NCBI GenBank assembly: GCA_023395575.1
Contig: JAEWZA010000354.1
Span: forward strand, 1 to 7,207
Origin: Bacillota bacterium
GTDB lineage: Bacteria > Bacillota > Clostridia > Acetivibrionales > DSM-1351
Length of the DNA: 7,207 nucleotides
Reading direction: 5' to 3'
The translations under genes and the position numbers were made by a program. Under the pieces are notes generated by a model that saw nothing but the letters and a program-made list of their open reading frames with translations, did not search any database and was not told the origin of the DNA. Positions within the stretch are counted from its first letter, which is position 1, and the number at the start of each line of letters is the position of its first letter. Of this stretch, positions 1 to 6,010 are shown in pieces.

Positions 1-10
1 AATTCATTTT

Positions 11-39
11 TTGGACATAATAAAAAAGCTAATTATAAA
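11..39 (+). promoter_or_regulatory. possible promoter of the spore protein gene
   Basis: Two overlapping readings are possible. A vegetative-type reading is TTGGAC (11-16), a 17-base spacer and TATAAA (34-39); the -35 match is poor (3 of 6). Alternatively CATAATA (16-22) fits the -10 consensus of the forespore sigma factor G (CATnMTA), which is what a tlp gene would be expected to use. Its -35 would lie at or before the first base of the window, so it cannot be judged. Position and product type favour sigma G, but this is inference. Confidence 0.3.
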
Positions 40-46
40 TACTTTT

Positions 47-101
47 AAGGAGGTGCATAAGTCCATGTTTCTATATTGATATATGATACATGGACATATA
101 T
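47..101 (+). promoter_or_regulatory. strong Shine-Dalgarno separated from the tlp start by a hairpin
   Basis: AAGGAGGTG (47-55) is a near-perfect Shine-Dalgarno, but no tlp start lies at normal distance from it. GTCCATGT (61-68) and ACATGGAC (88-95) are perfect inverted repeats with a 19-base A+T-rich loop. If the hairpin forms, 5 bases on one side and 6 on the other leave an effective spacing of about 11 bases between the SD and the ATG at 102. The alternative ATG at 90 would be buried in the 3' arm. No other SD-like sequence precedes 90 or 102. The ATG at 65, well spaced from the SD, opens only a four-codon frame (MFLY). Confidence 0.55.
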
Positions 102-308
102 ATGAAGCAAACTAAGAATCCAGATAACCGTGCTAATGAAGAAGAAAGAGTTAAAACTAAAATTAATAAGACTATGCATAATGCTGAGGTTGCAAATGAA
201 ATACTTGAAAAAACAAGTGATGATTTATTGAAAAAAAGATTAATCGAAAAAAATTCCAGAAGACAAGATGCTGTAAACAAAATGAAAGAGGAAATTACAG
301 AGGATTAA
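102..308 (+). CDS. tlp: small acid-soluble spore protein, Tlp family
   Basis: Small, highly charged protein of 68 residues from the ATG at 102, or 72 from the in-frame ATG at 90. It matches the Tlp family of spore-core proteins: an N-terminal KNPDNR box like the NPDDR box of Bacillus Tlp, a central amphipathic helical stretch (KINKTMHNAEVANEIL), then the characteristic KRLIEKNSRRQDA and a charged C-terminus (KEEITED). There is no signal peptide, membrane segment or cysteine. Tlp proteins are made in the forespore under sigma G and stored in the spore core; their exact role is minor or unclear. The start at 102 is preferred because it places the KNPDNR box close to the N-terminus, as in homologues, and because the hairpin at 61-95 brings the SD to a workable distance from it. 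The gene appears monocistronic. The organism is therefore probably an endospore former. Confidence 0.85.
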   Translation: MKQTKNPDNRANEEERVKTKINKTMHNAEVANEILEKTSDDLLKKRLIEKNSRRQDAVNKMKEEITED

Positions 309-422
309 AAATGAACTTACATTTTACTTGTTCTATAAAATTTTGCATTTAGAGAATGTTTGGTATCGAATTATTAAATGTAATATATATTTAAAATGTG
401 AATGTTGGTATGATTTTATGAA

Positions 423-470
423 AAGGTATAGAACTAGCCAATATCTAGAGATAGGCTAGTTCTATACCTT
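423..470 (-). terminator. terminator hairpin between convergent genes
   Basis: Arms 423-439 and 454-470 are perfect 17-base inverted repeats. TATC (442-445) and GATA (450-453) extend the stem past a two-base bulge to a TAGA loop. On the minus strand the stem is followed by TTTTCAT, so it serves the secreted-protein gene whose stop lies 16 bases upstream. On the plus strand it lacks a clear U-tract, but its length could still stop transcription coming from tlp, for which no other terminator is visible in 309-420. Confidence 0.75.
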
Positions 471-485
471 AGTAATGCTTAAAGA

Positions 486-923
486 TTAGTTATAATTGTT
501 ATACACTGTACCGTTAAAATTTAAACCATTTTCTTGGAATTGGGATTGGAAATATATTTTATATGTACCACTTGTTAACCCTGTAAATGATTGTGTAACA
601 TATCCAGTACTAGAGGTTGCAGTAAAAGAATTTGATTTGCCTGAAACAGCTGAATATCCTGAACCGCTTTTTAACATAGGAATAAGAGTGATTCCTGCAT
701 ATGTGCCAGGCCATCTTTGTGATGCAGTTATTTGAGTATTAGTATAAAAGTCGGTATCACTAATTGAAAAACTATCAACAGATATTTGTCCAACATCAGA
801 AAAACCTGTTCCACTATAGGTGTCTAGGCTACCTGATAATGTTTTTGCAAATGCTTGTACCGAAAAAATTAAACCAAAGGATACTGCCAGAACTGTAAGC
901 AATCTAAGTTTACTAAGTTTCAT
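486..923 (-). CDS. small secreted protein of unknown function
   Basis: Protein of 145 residues starting at the ATG 923-921, preceded by GGGAGG (930-935) with a 6-base gap. The frame stays open upstream to an ATG at 968, but that start has no SD and would put 15 extra residues before the signal peptide. Residues 1-26 are a typical signal peptide: KLSKLR, then the hydrophobic LLTVLAVSFGLIF core, then cleavage after AFA at 24-26. The mature chain of about 119 residues is rich in Ser, Thr, Gly and Tyr, has no cysteine, and shows alternating beta-type patterns such as TGYVTQSFTGLTSGTYKIYF. This suggests a small beta-sandwich. The C-terminus is Asn/Tyr rich (GTVYNNYN). I do not recognise the family. 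It lies 51 bases downstream of the VanZ-like gene on the same strand, is probably co-transcribed with it, and is followed by a strong terminator. No cell-wall anchor (LPxTG) or SLH domain is present, so release into the medium is likely. Confidence 0.8.
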   Translation of the reverse strand: MKLSKLRLLTVLAVSFGLIFSVQAFAKTLSGSLDTYSGTGFSDVGQISVDSFSISDTDFYTNTQITASQRWPGTYAGITLIPMLKSGSGYSAVSGKSNSFTATSSTGYVTQSFTGLTSGTYKIYFQSQFQENGLNFNGTVYNNYN

Positions 924-974
924 AAGAAACCTCCCTAATAAATTTTTATTTATAATAATTGTGCACATTATTAC

Positions 975-1556
975 CTATGTTATTGTATTTTTATTGATAT
1001 TTCTATCAGACATAAGATGTTGAATGAATTTTCTTGTTATAAAACCCATTGTAAACCCGAATGAATTTAATATAATGTCGTTTATGTCAAATATACCTAC
1101 CTTTAAGGATTGTTGGAGCAACTCAATTATTGCTATATAAGCTAAAAAAATACTGAAAATTAATAGAGTTTTTATTCTTAGTCTGCCTTTCAGATAATAA
1201 CCAACTGGAATATAAAATAAAGTATTTAGAAGTAGAGTTTTTTTAGAGTAATTAATTATATTAAGTATATTAAAGTTAGGCTCTACTGAATGTAATTTAA
1301 ATCTAAGTAAAGAAAGACAAACAGCCAGTAAAATATAACTGATTAAAAGCATATCCTTCTCAATTGTTCGAATTGGATTTTTGATAATCCAATTAATAGA
1401 GATATAGATTACAATTGCCAAAAACAATCTTAAGAAAAGAAATGTTATATTGTTAGTTGCAAAATATACAAATACATCGTCAATAACAAAATAGCATAAA
1501 AGCTGTGAAATACATGCACTAATTATTGCTATTATAATGCTCTTTAATATTTTCAT
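975..1556 (-). CDS. VanZ-like family membrane protein
   Basis: Protein of 193 residues with ATG at 1556-1554, preceded by GGAGG (1565-1569) with an 8-base gap. About six hydrophobic segments are visible, near residues 5-26, 37-58, 69-86, 107-122, 129-148 and 158-176. VanZ-family marks are the EPNFNILNI stretch (92-100), NTLFYIPVGYYL (111-122), the EL.QQ motif (145-149), and above all FDINDIILNSFG (156-167) followed by a Gly-containing last helix. The length fits the family. VanZ of the vancomycin transposon gives low-level teicoplanin resistance; most chromosomal VanZ-like proteins in Firmicutes have no defined substrate, so resistance should not be assumed here. It is the first gene of a likely two-gene unit with the secreted protein downstream. 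The family call is fairly sure; the function is not known. Confidence 0.8.
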   Translation of the reverse strand: MKILKSIIIAIISACISQLLCYFVIDDVFVYFATNNITFLFLRLFLAIVIYISINWIIKNPIRTIEKDMLLISYILLAVCLSLLRFKLHSVEPNFNILNIINYSKKTLLLNTLFYIPVGYYLKGRLRIKTLLIFSIFLAYIAIIELLQQSLKVGIFDINDIILNSFGFTMGFITRKFIQHLMSDRNINKNTIT

Positions 1557-1599
1557 AAGTTATTCCTCCAATGTTAAAATGTTCACAATATGGTATTTT

Positions 1600-1627
1600 A
1601 ATATAAAAAAAAGGAAAAAGTAAACAA
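1600..1627 (-). promoter_or_regulatory. possible promoter of the vanZ-like/secreted protein unit
   Basis: Read on the minus strand, TTGTTT (1627-1622), a 16-base spacer and TATATT (1605-1600) resemble a sigma A promoter 44 bases before the start codon. The region is very A+T rich, so chance matches are likely. Just upstream lie two 12-base tandem repeats (1631-1654) that could be an operator. Confidence 0.3.
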
Positions 1628-1630
1628 TAA

Positions 1631-1654
1631 TTTACAAAATAGTTTACAGAATAG
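1631..1654. repeat. tandem 12-base repeat upstream of the vanZ-like gene
   Basis: TTTACAAAATAG (1631-1642) is followed directly by TTTACAGAATAG (1643-1654), with 11 of 12 bases identical. GTAAAC at 1620-1625 forms an inverted repeat with GTTTAC at 1642-1647. The site lies just upstream of the proposed -35 of the minus-strand unit, where a regulator could bind. No function can be shown from the sequence. Confidence 0.4.
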
Positions 1655-1694
1655 AAAAAATACTCAATACAATTTAAATAATAAAATTCCACCC

Positions 1695-1723
1695 TTGAAT
1701 GTTTAATTTTATATTGCTATAAT
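1695..1723 (+). promoter_or_regulatory. sigma A promoter with extended -10 for pheST
   Basis: TTGAAT (1695-1700), a 17-base spacer and a perfect TATAAT (1718-1723), with TG at 1715-1716 giving an extended -10 (TGC-TATAAT). Transcription would begin near 1730, about 60 bases before the T-box stem I. No other promoter of this quality lies upstream of pheS. It is divergent from the vanZ-like gene. Confidence 0.8.
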
Positions 1724-2036
1724 ATTCTACATATAACTGGTTTGTAAAAAATACCGTTTAATTTAAAGCTGGCATAATAATCAAATAAATAAAGGCAATG
1801 ATGGAGAAAAGTAAGCGAGAATAGATGTTGCAGAGATAAGGTATCATCGGCTGAAAATACCTTTAACAGACTACTTGCCCAAGTTCCCTCTTGAGCTGTA
1901 GCTTTGAACAGTATAGTGTATATTTTAAGCAGGGTTGGTAAATTTGCTGGATTTATATATGAAACACTGTATTATGTAGGAGTTGCCGGTTAAAGCCGTT
2001 AAAGATTACAAGAGTTTAGTTTATATAGGTTCCTGA

Positions 2037-2117
2037 AGTAAATACATTTACTCCAGTCAATGAATGGACTCAAGTAAATTGCATTTTACTAAAGTAAACT
2101 TCGTTTACTCAGTCAAT
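2037..2117 (+). repeat. array of small AGTAAA/TTTACT hairpins inside the T-box
   Basis: Three short inverted repeats share arm sequence: AGTAAAT/ATTTACT (2037-2043, 2046-2052), AGTAAA/TTTACT (2073-2078, 2085-2090) and AGTAAAC/GTTTACT (2093-2099, 2103-2109). Between the first two lies AGTC...GACT (2055-2058, 2067-2070). A longer direct repeat, TTTACTCcAGTCAAT, occurs at 2047-2061 and, minus one C, at 2104-2117, which suggests internal duplication. The array lies between stem IIA/B and the stem before the antiterminator. It is not part of the conserved T-box core as I know it. Confidence 0.65.
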
Positions 2118-2176
2118 TACATCTAAAGCTTTAAACGATATCATATTCGTAACTGAGATATTATTTGACTTTTAGG

Positions 2177-2237
2177 AAGGCTTAAAACAAAGGTAGCTTG
2201 AAAATAATATTCAAGTATTGTTTTGTCAAAAAGCCTT
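2177..2237 (+). other. long stem-loop before the antiterminator (T-box stem III position)
   Basis: Nested pairing: AAGGCTT/AAGCCTT (2177-2183, 2231-2237), AAAACAA/TTGTTTT (2184-2190, 2218-2224) and CTTGAA/TTCAAG (2197-2202, 2210-2215), with loop 2203-2209. A six-base bulge (2225-2230) and an internal loop (2191-2196) interrupt it. Its place just before the antiterminator matches stem III of T-box leaders. Confidence 0.7.
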
Positions 2238-2277
2238 AACTATATTGCTGGAAAATCTGGGTGGTACCGCGAAAAAT

Positions 2278-2316
2278 GCTTTCGTCCCTTTTTTTGGGAT
2301 GAGGGCTTTATTTTTT
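2278..2316 (+). terminator. T-box attenuator terminator
   Basis: GCTTTCGTCCC (2278-2288) pairs over 11 positions, three of them G-U, with GGGATGAGGGC (2296-2306) around a loop of seven T. The stem is followed by TTTATTTTTT (2307-2316). The 5' arm includes CGTCCC, which in the alternative antiterminator pairs with the GGG just before the T-box bulge (2259-2261). The two folds are therefore mutually exclusive, as the T-box mechanism requires. Confidence 0.93.
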
Positions 2317-2582
2317 GTATTAAATTAGACATGAAATTGATGTTGACAAAAAACTCAACTTTTCAATTTTATATTTGTTGGTGTTCAAACTTATTATGGA
2401 AATTGAGTAAAAACCCAAAATGGAGATTGGTCCGTGTCTGTAACTTATAGTAATTTGCATTTAAAATGTGTATCACATTTTTAAATAGCCGCATCTTTGG
2501 CAACGGGAGGTAGTCCTCAAATGTTGTTCAATACTATGCGTATTTTAAGGCTATGGACATAATATGAAAGGAGATAATAGGC
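2317..2582 (+). other. long leader between attenuator and pheS
   Basis: These 266 bases hold no gene of normal size. A hairpin is formed by AAATTGA/TCAATTT (2334-2340, 2363-2369) with inner GTTGA/TCAAC (2342-2346, 2355-2359), followed by a T-rich stretch. A second has ATTTAAAATGTG (2459-2470) pairing with 2474-2486, with one bulged T. GGGAGG (2505-2510) precedes an ATG at 2521 that opens a 13-codon frame (MLFNTMRILRLWT, stop at 2560-2562). GAGG (2507-2510) could also pair with CCTC (2515-2518). ATAGCC (2485-2490) is complementary to GGCTAT (2549-2554), so the segment around the short frame can be closed into one domain. The pheS SD follows at 2568-2573. Confidence 0.5.
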
Positions 2583-3614
2583 GTGATTGAAAAAATCAGT
2601 AATTTAAGGGATGCAGCTCTTGGCAAAATAAAAGCAGCTGCCACAAGCAATGAGGTTGAAGAGCTTAGAGTAAAGCTCTTAGGTAAAAAGGGTGAATTGA
2701 CAGATATGCTCAAGGATCTCAAAAACATGGCAATTGAAGAGAGAAAGCAGTTTGGTCAAGAGGCAAATGAGCTAAAAAATGAATTGAGTGAATTATTGGA
2801 GGCAAAATTCAAAGAAATCAGTAATAATGATGTCAAAAAGTCATTGAGCAAGGGTTCAAGCTTTGATATTTCATTACCTGGCACAAAATTCCAAGTGGGT
2901 TCATTGCATCCAGTTACTATTGTTCAAAAGGAAGTAGAGAAAATATTTACTGGTATGGGCTTCAATATTGTTGACGGACCTGAAGTAGAAGAGGAGTTTT
3001 TTAACTTTGAGGCTCTTAACATACCAAAGAATCATCCTGCTAGAGATATGCAGGATACTTACTGGCTTGAGAACGGCTCACTACTTCGAACTCATACTTC
3101 ACCATGTCAGGTAAGAGCTATGCAGAAATATGGAGCACCACTAAAGGTTATAGCTCCTGGCAGATGCTTCAGAAATGAAAGCACTGATGCTTCCCATGAA
3201 AATACTTTCTTCCAGCTTGAAGGTATGATGATAGATAAAAATGTTTCTATTGCAAACTTAATATATGTTATGAAAATACTGTTGTCAGAGATATTCAAAA
3301 GAGATGTTAAGGTTAGATTAAGACCTGGATTTTTCCCATTTGTAGAACCTGGTTTTGAATTGGATCTAAATTGTATGATATGCGGTGGTTCGGGCTGTCC
3401 TACTTGTAAACATTCTGGCTGGATAGAATTATTGCCTTGTGGAATGGTTCATCCAAATGTTCTTCGTGCAGGAGGTATTGACCCTGAAGAGTATACAGGC
3501 TTTGCTTTTGGAGTAGGACTGACAAGACTTGCAATGATGAAATATGGAATCAGCGACATTCGTGTTCTCAACTCAGGAGATTTGAGAGCAATGGAACAAT
3601 TTTCAGTAAGATAG
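2583..3614 (+). CDS. pheS: phenylalanyl-tRNA synthetase alpha subunit
   Basis: Catalytic subunit of the cytoplasmic (alpha-beta)2 enzyme that attaches Phe to tRNA-Phe using ATP (EC 6.1.1.20). Its 343 residues fit the family. The GTG start at 2583 is preceded by AAAGGAG (2567-2573). Residues 1-85 form the N-terminal coiled coil that contacts tRNA. The class II core follows: motif 1 around 109-136 (GFNIVDGPEVE), the LLRTHTSP segment (167-174), motif 2 around 193-214 (FRNESTDASH, FFQLEG), a four-Cys cluster C264, C267, C272, C275 in the CMICGGSGCPTCK segment, GMVHPNVL (287-294), and motif 3 GFAFGVGLTR (306-315) with Arg315. A308 sits at the place of E. coli Ala294 in the Phe pocket. Two deviations from the commonest form: Thr314 replaces the usual Asp/Glu before the motif 3 Arg, and motif 2 reads STDASHENTFF rather than the more typical DATHxxQFHQ. 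These look like a subtype, not damage. It is transcribed with pheT under T-box control. Confidence 0.97.
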   Translation: MIEKISNLRDAALGKIKAAATSNEVEELRVKLLGKKGELTDMLKDLKNMAIEERKQFGQEANELKNELSELLEAKFKEISNNDVKKSLSKGSSFDISLPGTKFQVGSLHPVTIVQKEVEKIFTGMGFNIVDGPEVEEEFFNFEALNIPKNHPARDMQDTYWLENGSLLRTHTSPCQVRAMQKYGAPLKVIAPGRCFRNESTDASHENTFFQLEGMMIDKNVSIANLIYVMKILLSEIFKRDVKVRLRPGFFPFVEPGFELDLNCMICGGSGCPTCKHSGWIELLPCGMVHPNVLRAGGIDPEEYTGFAFGVGLTRLAMMKYGISDIRVLNSGDLRAMEQFSVR

Positions 3615-3626
3615 GGGGAAAGTAAA

Positions 3627-6008
3627 TTGAAAATTTCATTAAATTGGATAAAGGATTATGTCAACTTAGATGGTATAGATATAAAAGAGCTTTGGTATAG
3701 ATTTACAATGTCTACAGCAGAAGTTGAAGAGGTGGAGTTTGTTGGTCAGGACATTCAGAATGTTGTAGTTGGTAAGGTAATCAGCGTTGTTCCTCATCCA
3801 GAGTCCAAAAAGCTTAAAATTACTCAGGTTGATTCGGGTGACGGAGTATTGCAAATAGTATGCGGAGCTCCAAATGTAACTGAAGGCATTTTGGTACCAT
3901 TAGCAAAAATAGGTGGTTCTGTAAAGAAGCTTCCTAAGCTTGGGAAAGTAAAGCTAGTTGGTGTAGAAAGCTTTGGAATGCTCTGTTCAGCGCAGGAGCT
4001 TGGTATAAGCGATGACCACAGTGGACTTATGATTTTAGAAGGAGATTACGCACCAGGTACAGACATAAAATCTATAATTGATATTGATGATGTTATTGTA
4101 GAAATAGATAATAAGTCACTTACTAACAGACCTGATTTATGGGGACACTATGGTATTGCACGTGAAATTGCAGCTATTTACGGCAGAGAATTAAAGCCAA
4201 TGCAAATAGATAGCTTAGCTGGCTCAGAAGGTAAGAGTAAGGTTGATATTAATGTAGAAGATACCGAAAAATGTCTTAGATATTCCAGCATTAAGATTGA
4301 TGGGGCAACAAATTTAGAAACCTCGTTAAACATGAAAATAAGGTTGTTCTACTGCGGAATGAGACCAATTTCACCGTTGGTTGATTTAACTAACTACTTA
4401 ATGCTTGAGCTAGGACAGCCAATGCATGCCTTCGACAGCAGACAGGTGGAAAGCGGTATCGTTGTCAGGTCAACAAAAGAGCCTACACTGTTCAAGACAC
4501 TTGATGGTACTGAAAGAAATTTGCCTGAGGATGTATTGCTTATCTGCAATAAGGAAAGACCTGTGGCTATAGCAGGAATAATGGGCGGAGAAAATTCTGA
4601 GGTGTTAGAGGATACCACATCAATTTTATTAGAGTCAGCTACCTTTGATGGTCCTTCAACTAGGAAGAGTTCAACTAAAATTGGCTTACGTACAGAGGCA
4701 AGTGCCCGTTACGAAAAATGCCTTGACCCTAATATTACGGTTATGGCAATTCAAAGATTTGTTAAGCTGTTGAGGGATATGAATCCAAGTATTACTTTTG
4801 CATCAGCTTTATCTGATGCTTACTGCCAAAAGCTAGAGCCAATTGATATTACAATTACGAAGCCATATATCGACAGATATATTGGAAACAATTTATCACA
4901 GGACAAAATGGTTGAAATATTGAAATCATTAGAATTCAAGGTTGAAGTTGAGGGTGAAACCTTCAAAATAAAAGTTCCGACCTTCAGAGCAACAAAAGAT
5001 ATTACAATGAAGGTTGACATAATAGAAGAAATCACCAGAATATATGGCTATGACAATATAGTTCCACAGACTTTAGATATCGCTTTAAAGCCTCTTGAAT
5101 ATAACGAGGATAGGCTTTTAGACCACAAAATTAAAGAGCTGCTTTCTGAAAGATTTGGTGCAAGCGAGGTAATGAGCTACATTTGGTATGATAACACCTA
5201 TAATGCTAAGATGGAAATTGAAACTAATGGTCAGGTTAAGGTAATGAATCCTCAAGCTCAGGACGCAAATACTTTAAGAGAAAGTATGGTTCCTGGTATG
5301 ATTGGTTTTGCCGAAAAGAATGAAAAGGTATATGAGGATTTTTCTATTTTTGAAATTGGAAGTGTATTCACTGCTGCAAATCCAAAGGAGAAATGTGAAC
5401 AACAAAAGAATGTCTGTATATTGCTTGGAAGTAAGGTAAAGAGTGAGGATGAACTGTTCTATGATTTGAAGGGAATAATGACTTATTTAGCTAAAACCTT
5501 GAAAAATATTATCCCTGAATTTGCTGTATGTACAAGTGCATTTAATTGGGTTCATCCAATGAAATCAGTTGATATAAGCTATAATGGCAAGTTAATTGGT
5601 TATATCAGTGTAGTACATCCTTCAATTAAAAAGAATATCGGTAAAAAGGTCAATGTAGCAGTATTGGAAATAAACAGAGAGCTTCTGCAAGCTATAGACT
5701 ATAGTGTAATTAAATATAAGGATTTATCCAAATTCCCTGAAGTTAAGCTGGACTACAGCTTCTTGGTTGACAATGGGGTTACATTTGATAAGCTGATTGA
5801 AGATATTCGCGGCTTTAAGTCTGAGCTTTTAAACAGCTTTGAGTTTGTTACAATTTATACAGGCAAAGGCTTGCCAGATGGCAAAAAGAGTATGACCTTC
5901 AGATTTGTTATTGGCTCAAATGAAAAGACCCTTGCTAGCGATGATATAAATGGTTTTGCAAAGAGCATAATAGATTATATGGGTCAGCTGGGTTATGCAT
6001 TGAGATAG
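3627..6008 (+). CDS. pheT: phenylalanyl-tRNA synthetase beta subunit
   Basis: Partner of PheS in the (alpha-beta)2 enzyme; it binds tRNA and edits mischarged Tyr-tRNA-Phe. The 793 residues match the full bacterial form. Domains in order: N-terminal KISLNWIKDYV; EMAP-II-like tRNA-binding domain about 40-150 (VVVGKVISVVPHP, GMLCSAQELGI); NRPDLWGHYGIAREIAAI (167-184); B3/B4 editing domain about 210-385 with LVDLTNYLMLELGQPMHAFD (251-270), AGIMGGE (316-322) and ILLESATFD (333-341); B5 domain about 403-480 ending in IIEEITRIYGYDNI (465-478); a catalytic-like core to about 690; and the C-terminal FDX-ACB anticodon-binding domain about 700-793 (FPEVKLDYSFLVD, KKSMTFRF, GYALR end). The start is TTG at 3627, 12 bases after the pheS stop, with AGGGGG (3613-3618) as a modest SD overlapping that stop, so translational coupling is likely. 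Residue 365 is Cys where EKGLDP is the usual form; the effect is unknown. Confidence 0.97.
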   Translation: MKISLNWIKDYVNLDGIDIKELWYRFTMSTAEVEEVEFVGQDIQNVVVGKVISVVPHPESKKLKITQVDSGDGVLQIVCGAPNVTEGILVPLAKIGGSVKKLPKLGKVKLVGVESFGMLCSAQELGISDDHSGLMILEGDYAPGTDIKSIIDIDDVIVEIDNKSLTNRPDLWGHYGIAREIAAIYGRELKPMQIDSLAGSEGKSKVDINVEDTEKCLRYSSIKIDGATNLETSLNMKIRLFYCGMRPISPLVDLTNYLMLELGQPMHAFDSRQVESGIVVRSTKEPTLFKTLDGTERNLPEDVLLICNKERPVAIAGIMGGENSEVLEDTTSILLESATFDGPSTRKSSTKIGLRTEASARYEKCLDPNITVMAIQRFVKLLRDMNPSITFASALSDAYCQKLEPIDITITKPYIDRYIGNNLSQDKMVEILKSLEFKVEVEGETFKIKVPTFRATKDITMKVDIIEEITRIYGYDNIVPQTLDIALKPLEYNEDRLLDHKIKELLSERFGASEVMSYIWYDNTYNAKMEIETNGQVKVMNPQAQDANTLRESMVPGMIGFAEKNEKVYEDFSIFEIGSVFTAANPKEKCEQQKNVCILLGSKVKSEDELFYDLKGIMTYLAKTLKNIIPEFAVCTSAFNWVHPMKSVDISYNGKLIGYISVVHPSIKKNIGKKVNVAVLEINRELLQAIDYSVIKYKDLSKFPEVKLDYSFLVDNGVTFDKLIEDIRGFKSELLNSFEFVTIYTGKGLPDGKKSMTFRFVIGSNEKTLASDDINGFAKSIIDYMGQLGYALR

Positions 6009-6010
6009 CT

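Larger units (their letters stand above)
1791..2316 (+). promoter_or_regulatory. T-box riboswitch responding to tRNA-Phe
   Basis: A T-box leader that senses uncharged tRNA and controls pheST by antitermination. Visible elements in order: a GA/kink-turn-like pair near 1798-1803 and TGAG 1892-1895; the AGTA box (1810-1813); AGAG (1832-1835); an apical hairpin AAGGTAT/ATACCTT (1838-1844 and 1857-1863) with GCTG (1850-1853) in its loop; the specifier codon TTC (1884-1886) in the usual place, shortly before TGAGCTG; and a stem IIA/B-like segment CCGGTTAAAGCCGTTA (1986-2001). The T-box sequence GGGTGGTACCGCG is at 2259-2271. Its TGGT (2262-2265) pairs with an ACCA acceptor end, consistent with discriminator A of tRNA-Phe, and UUC is a Phe codon, so specifier and downstream genes agree. 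At about 525 bases it is much longer than common T-boxes of roughly 200-300. The extra length lies between stem IIA/B and the antiterminator, where 2037-2117 holds repeated small hairpins and 2177-2237 a long stem. Confidence 0.95.

Noticed and set aside
65..79. ATG at 65 well spaced from the 47-55 SD
   Set aside because: It encodes only MFLY before a stop. A regulatory mini-frame is conceivable, but the perfect hairpin arms covering it are a simpler reading.
496..735. Plus-strand frame opposite the secreted-protein gene
   Set aside because: It is a shadow: the minus-strand frame has an SD, a signal peptide and a terminator, while this one has none.
2037..2117. Hairpin array considered as a CRISPR-like repeat array
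   Set aside because: Repeats are only 6-7 bases per arm, spacers are irregular and very short, and the array lies inside a T-box leader.
2343..2375. TTGACA (2343-2348) as a second pheS promoter
   Set aside because: The only good -10 (TATATT at 2370-2375) is 21 bases away, too far for sigma A, and TTGACA falls inside a hairpin arm and loop.
2223..2450. A 75-codon plus-strand frame after the T-box stem III
   Set aside because: It runs through the conserved T-box sequence and the attenuator terminator, has no SD, and its composition is not protein-like. The RNA element explains the sequence.
389..2470. The same 12-base word ATTTAAAATGTG at 389-400 and 2459-2470
   Set aside because: It is A+T rich and only the second copy has a pairing partner; probably chance.
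4394..5035. Minus-strand frames within pheT
   Set aside because: They are antisense shadows of a fully recognisable pheT and have no SD or family resemblance.
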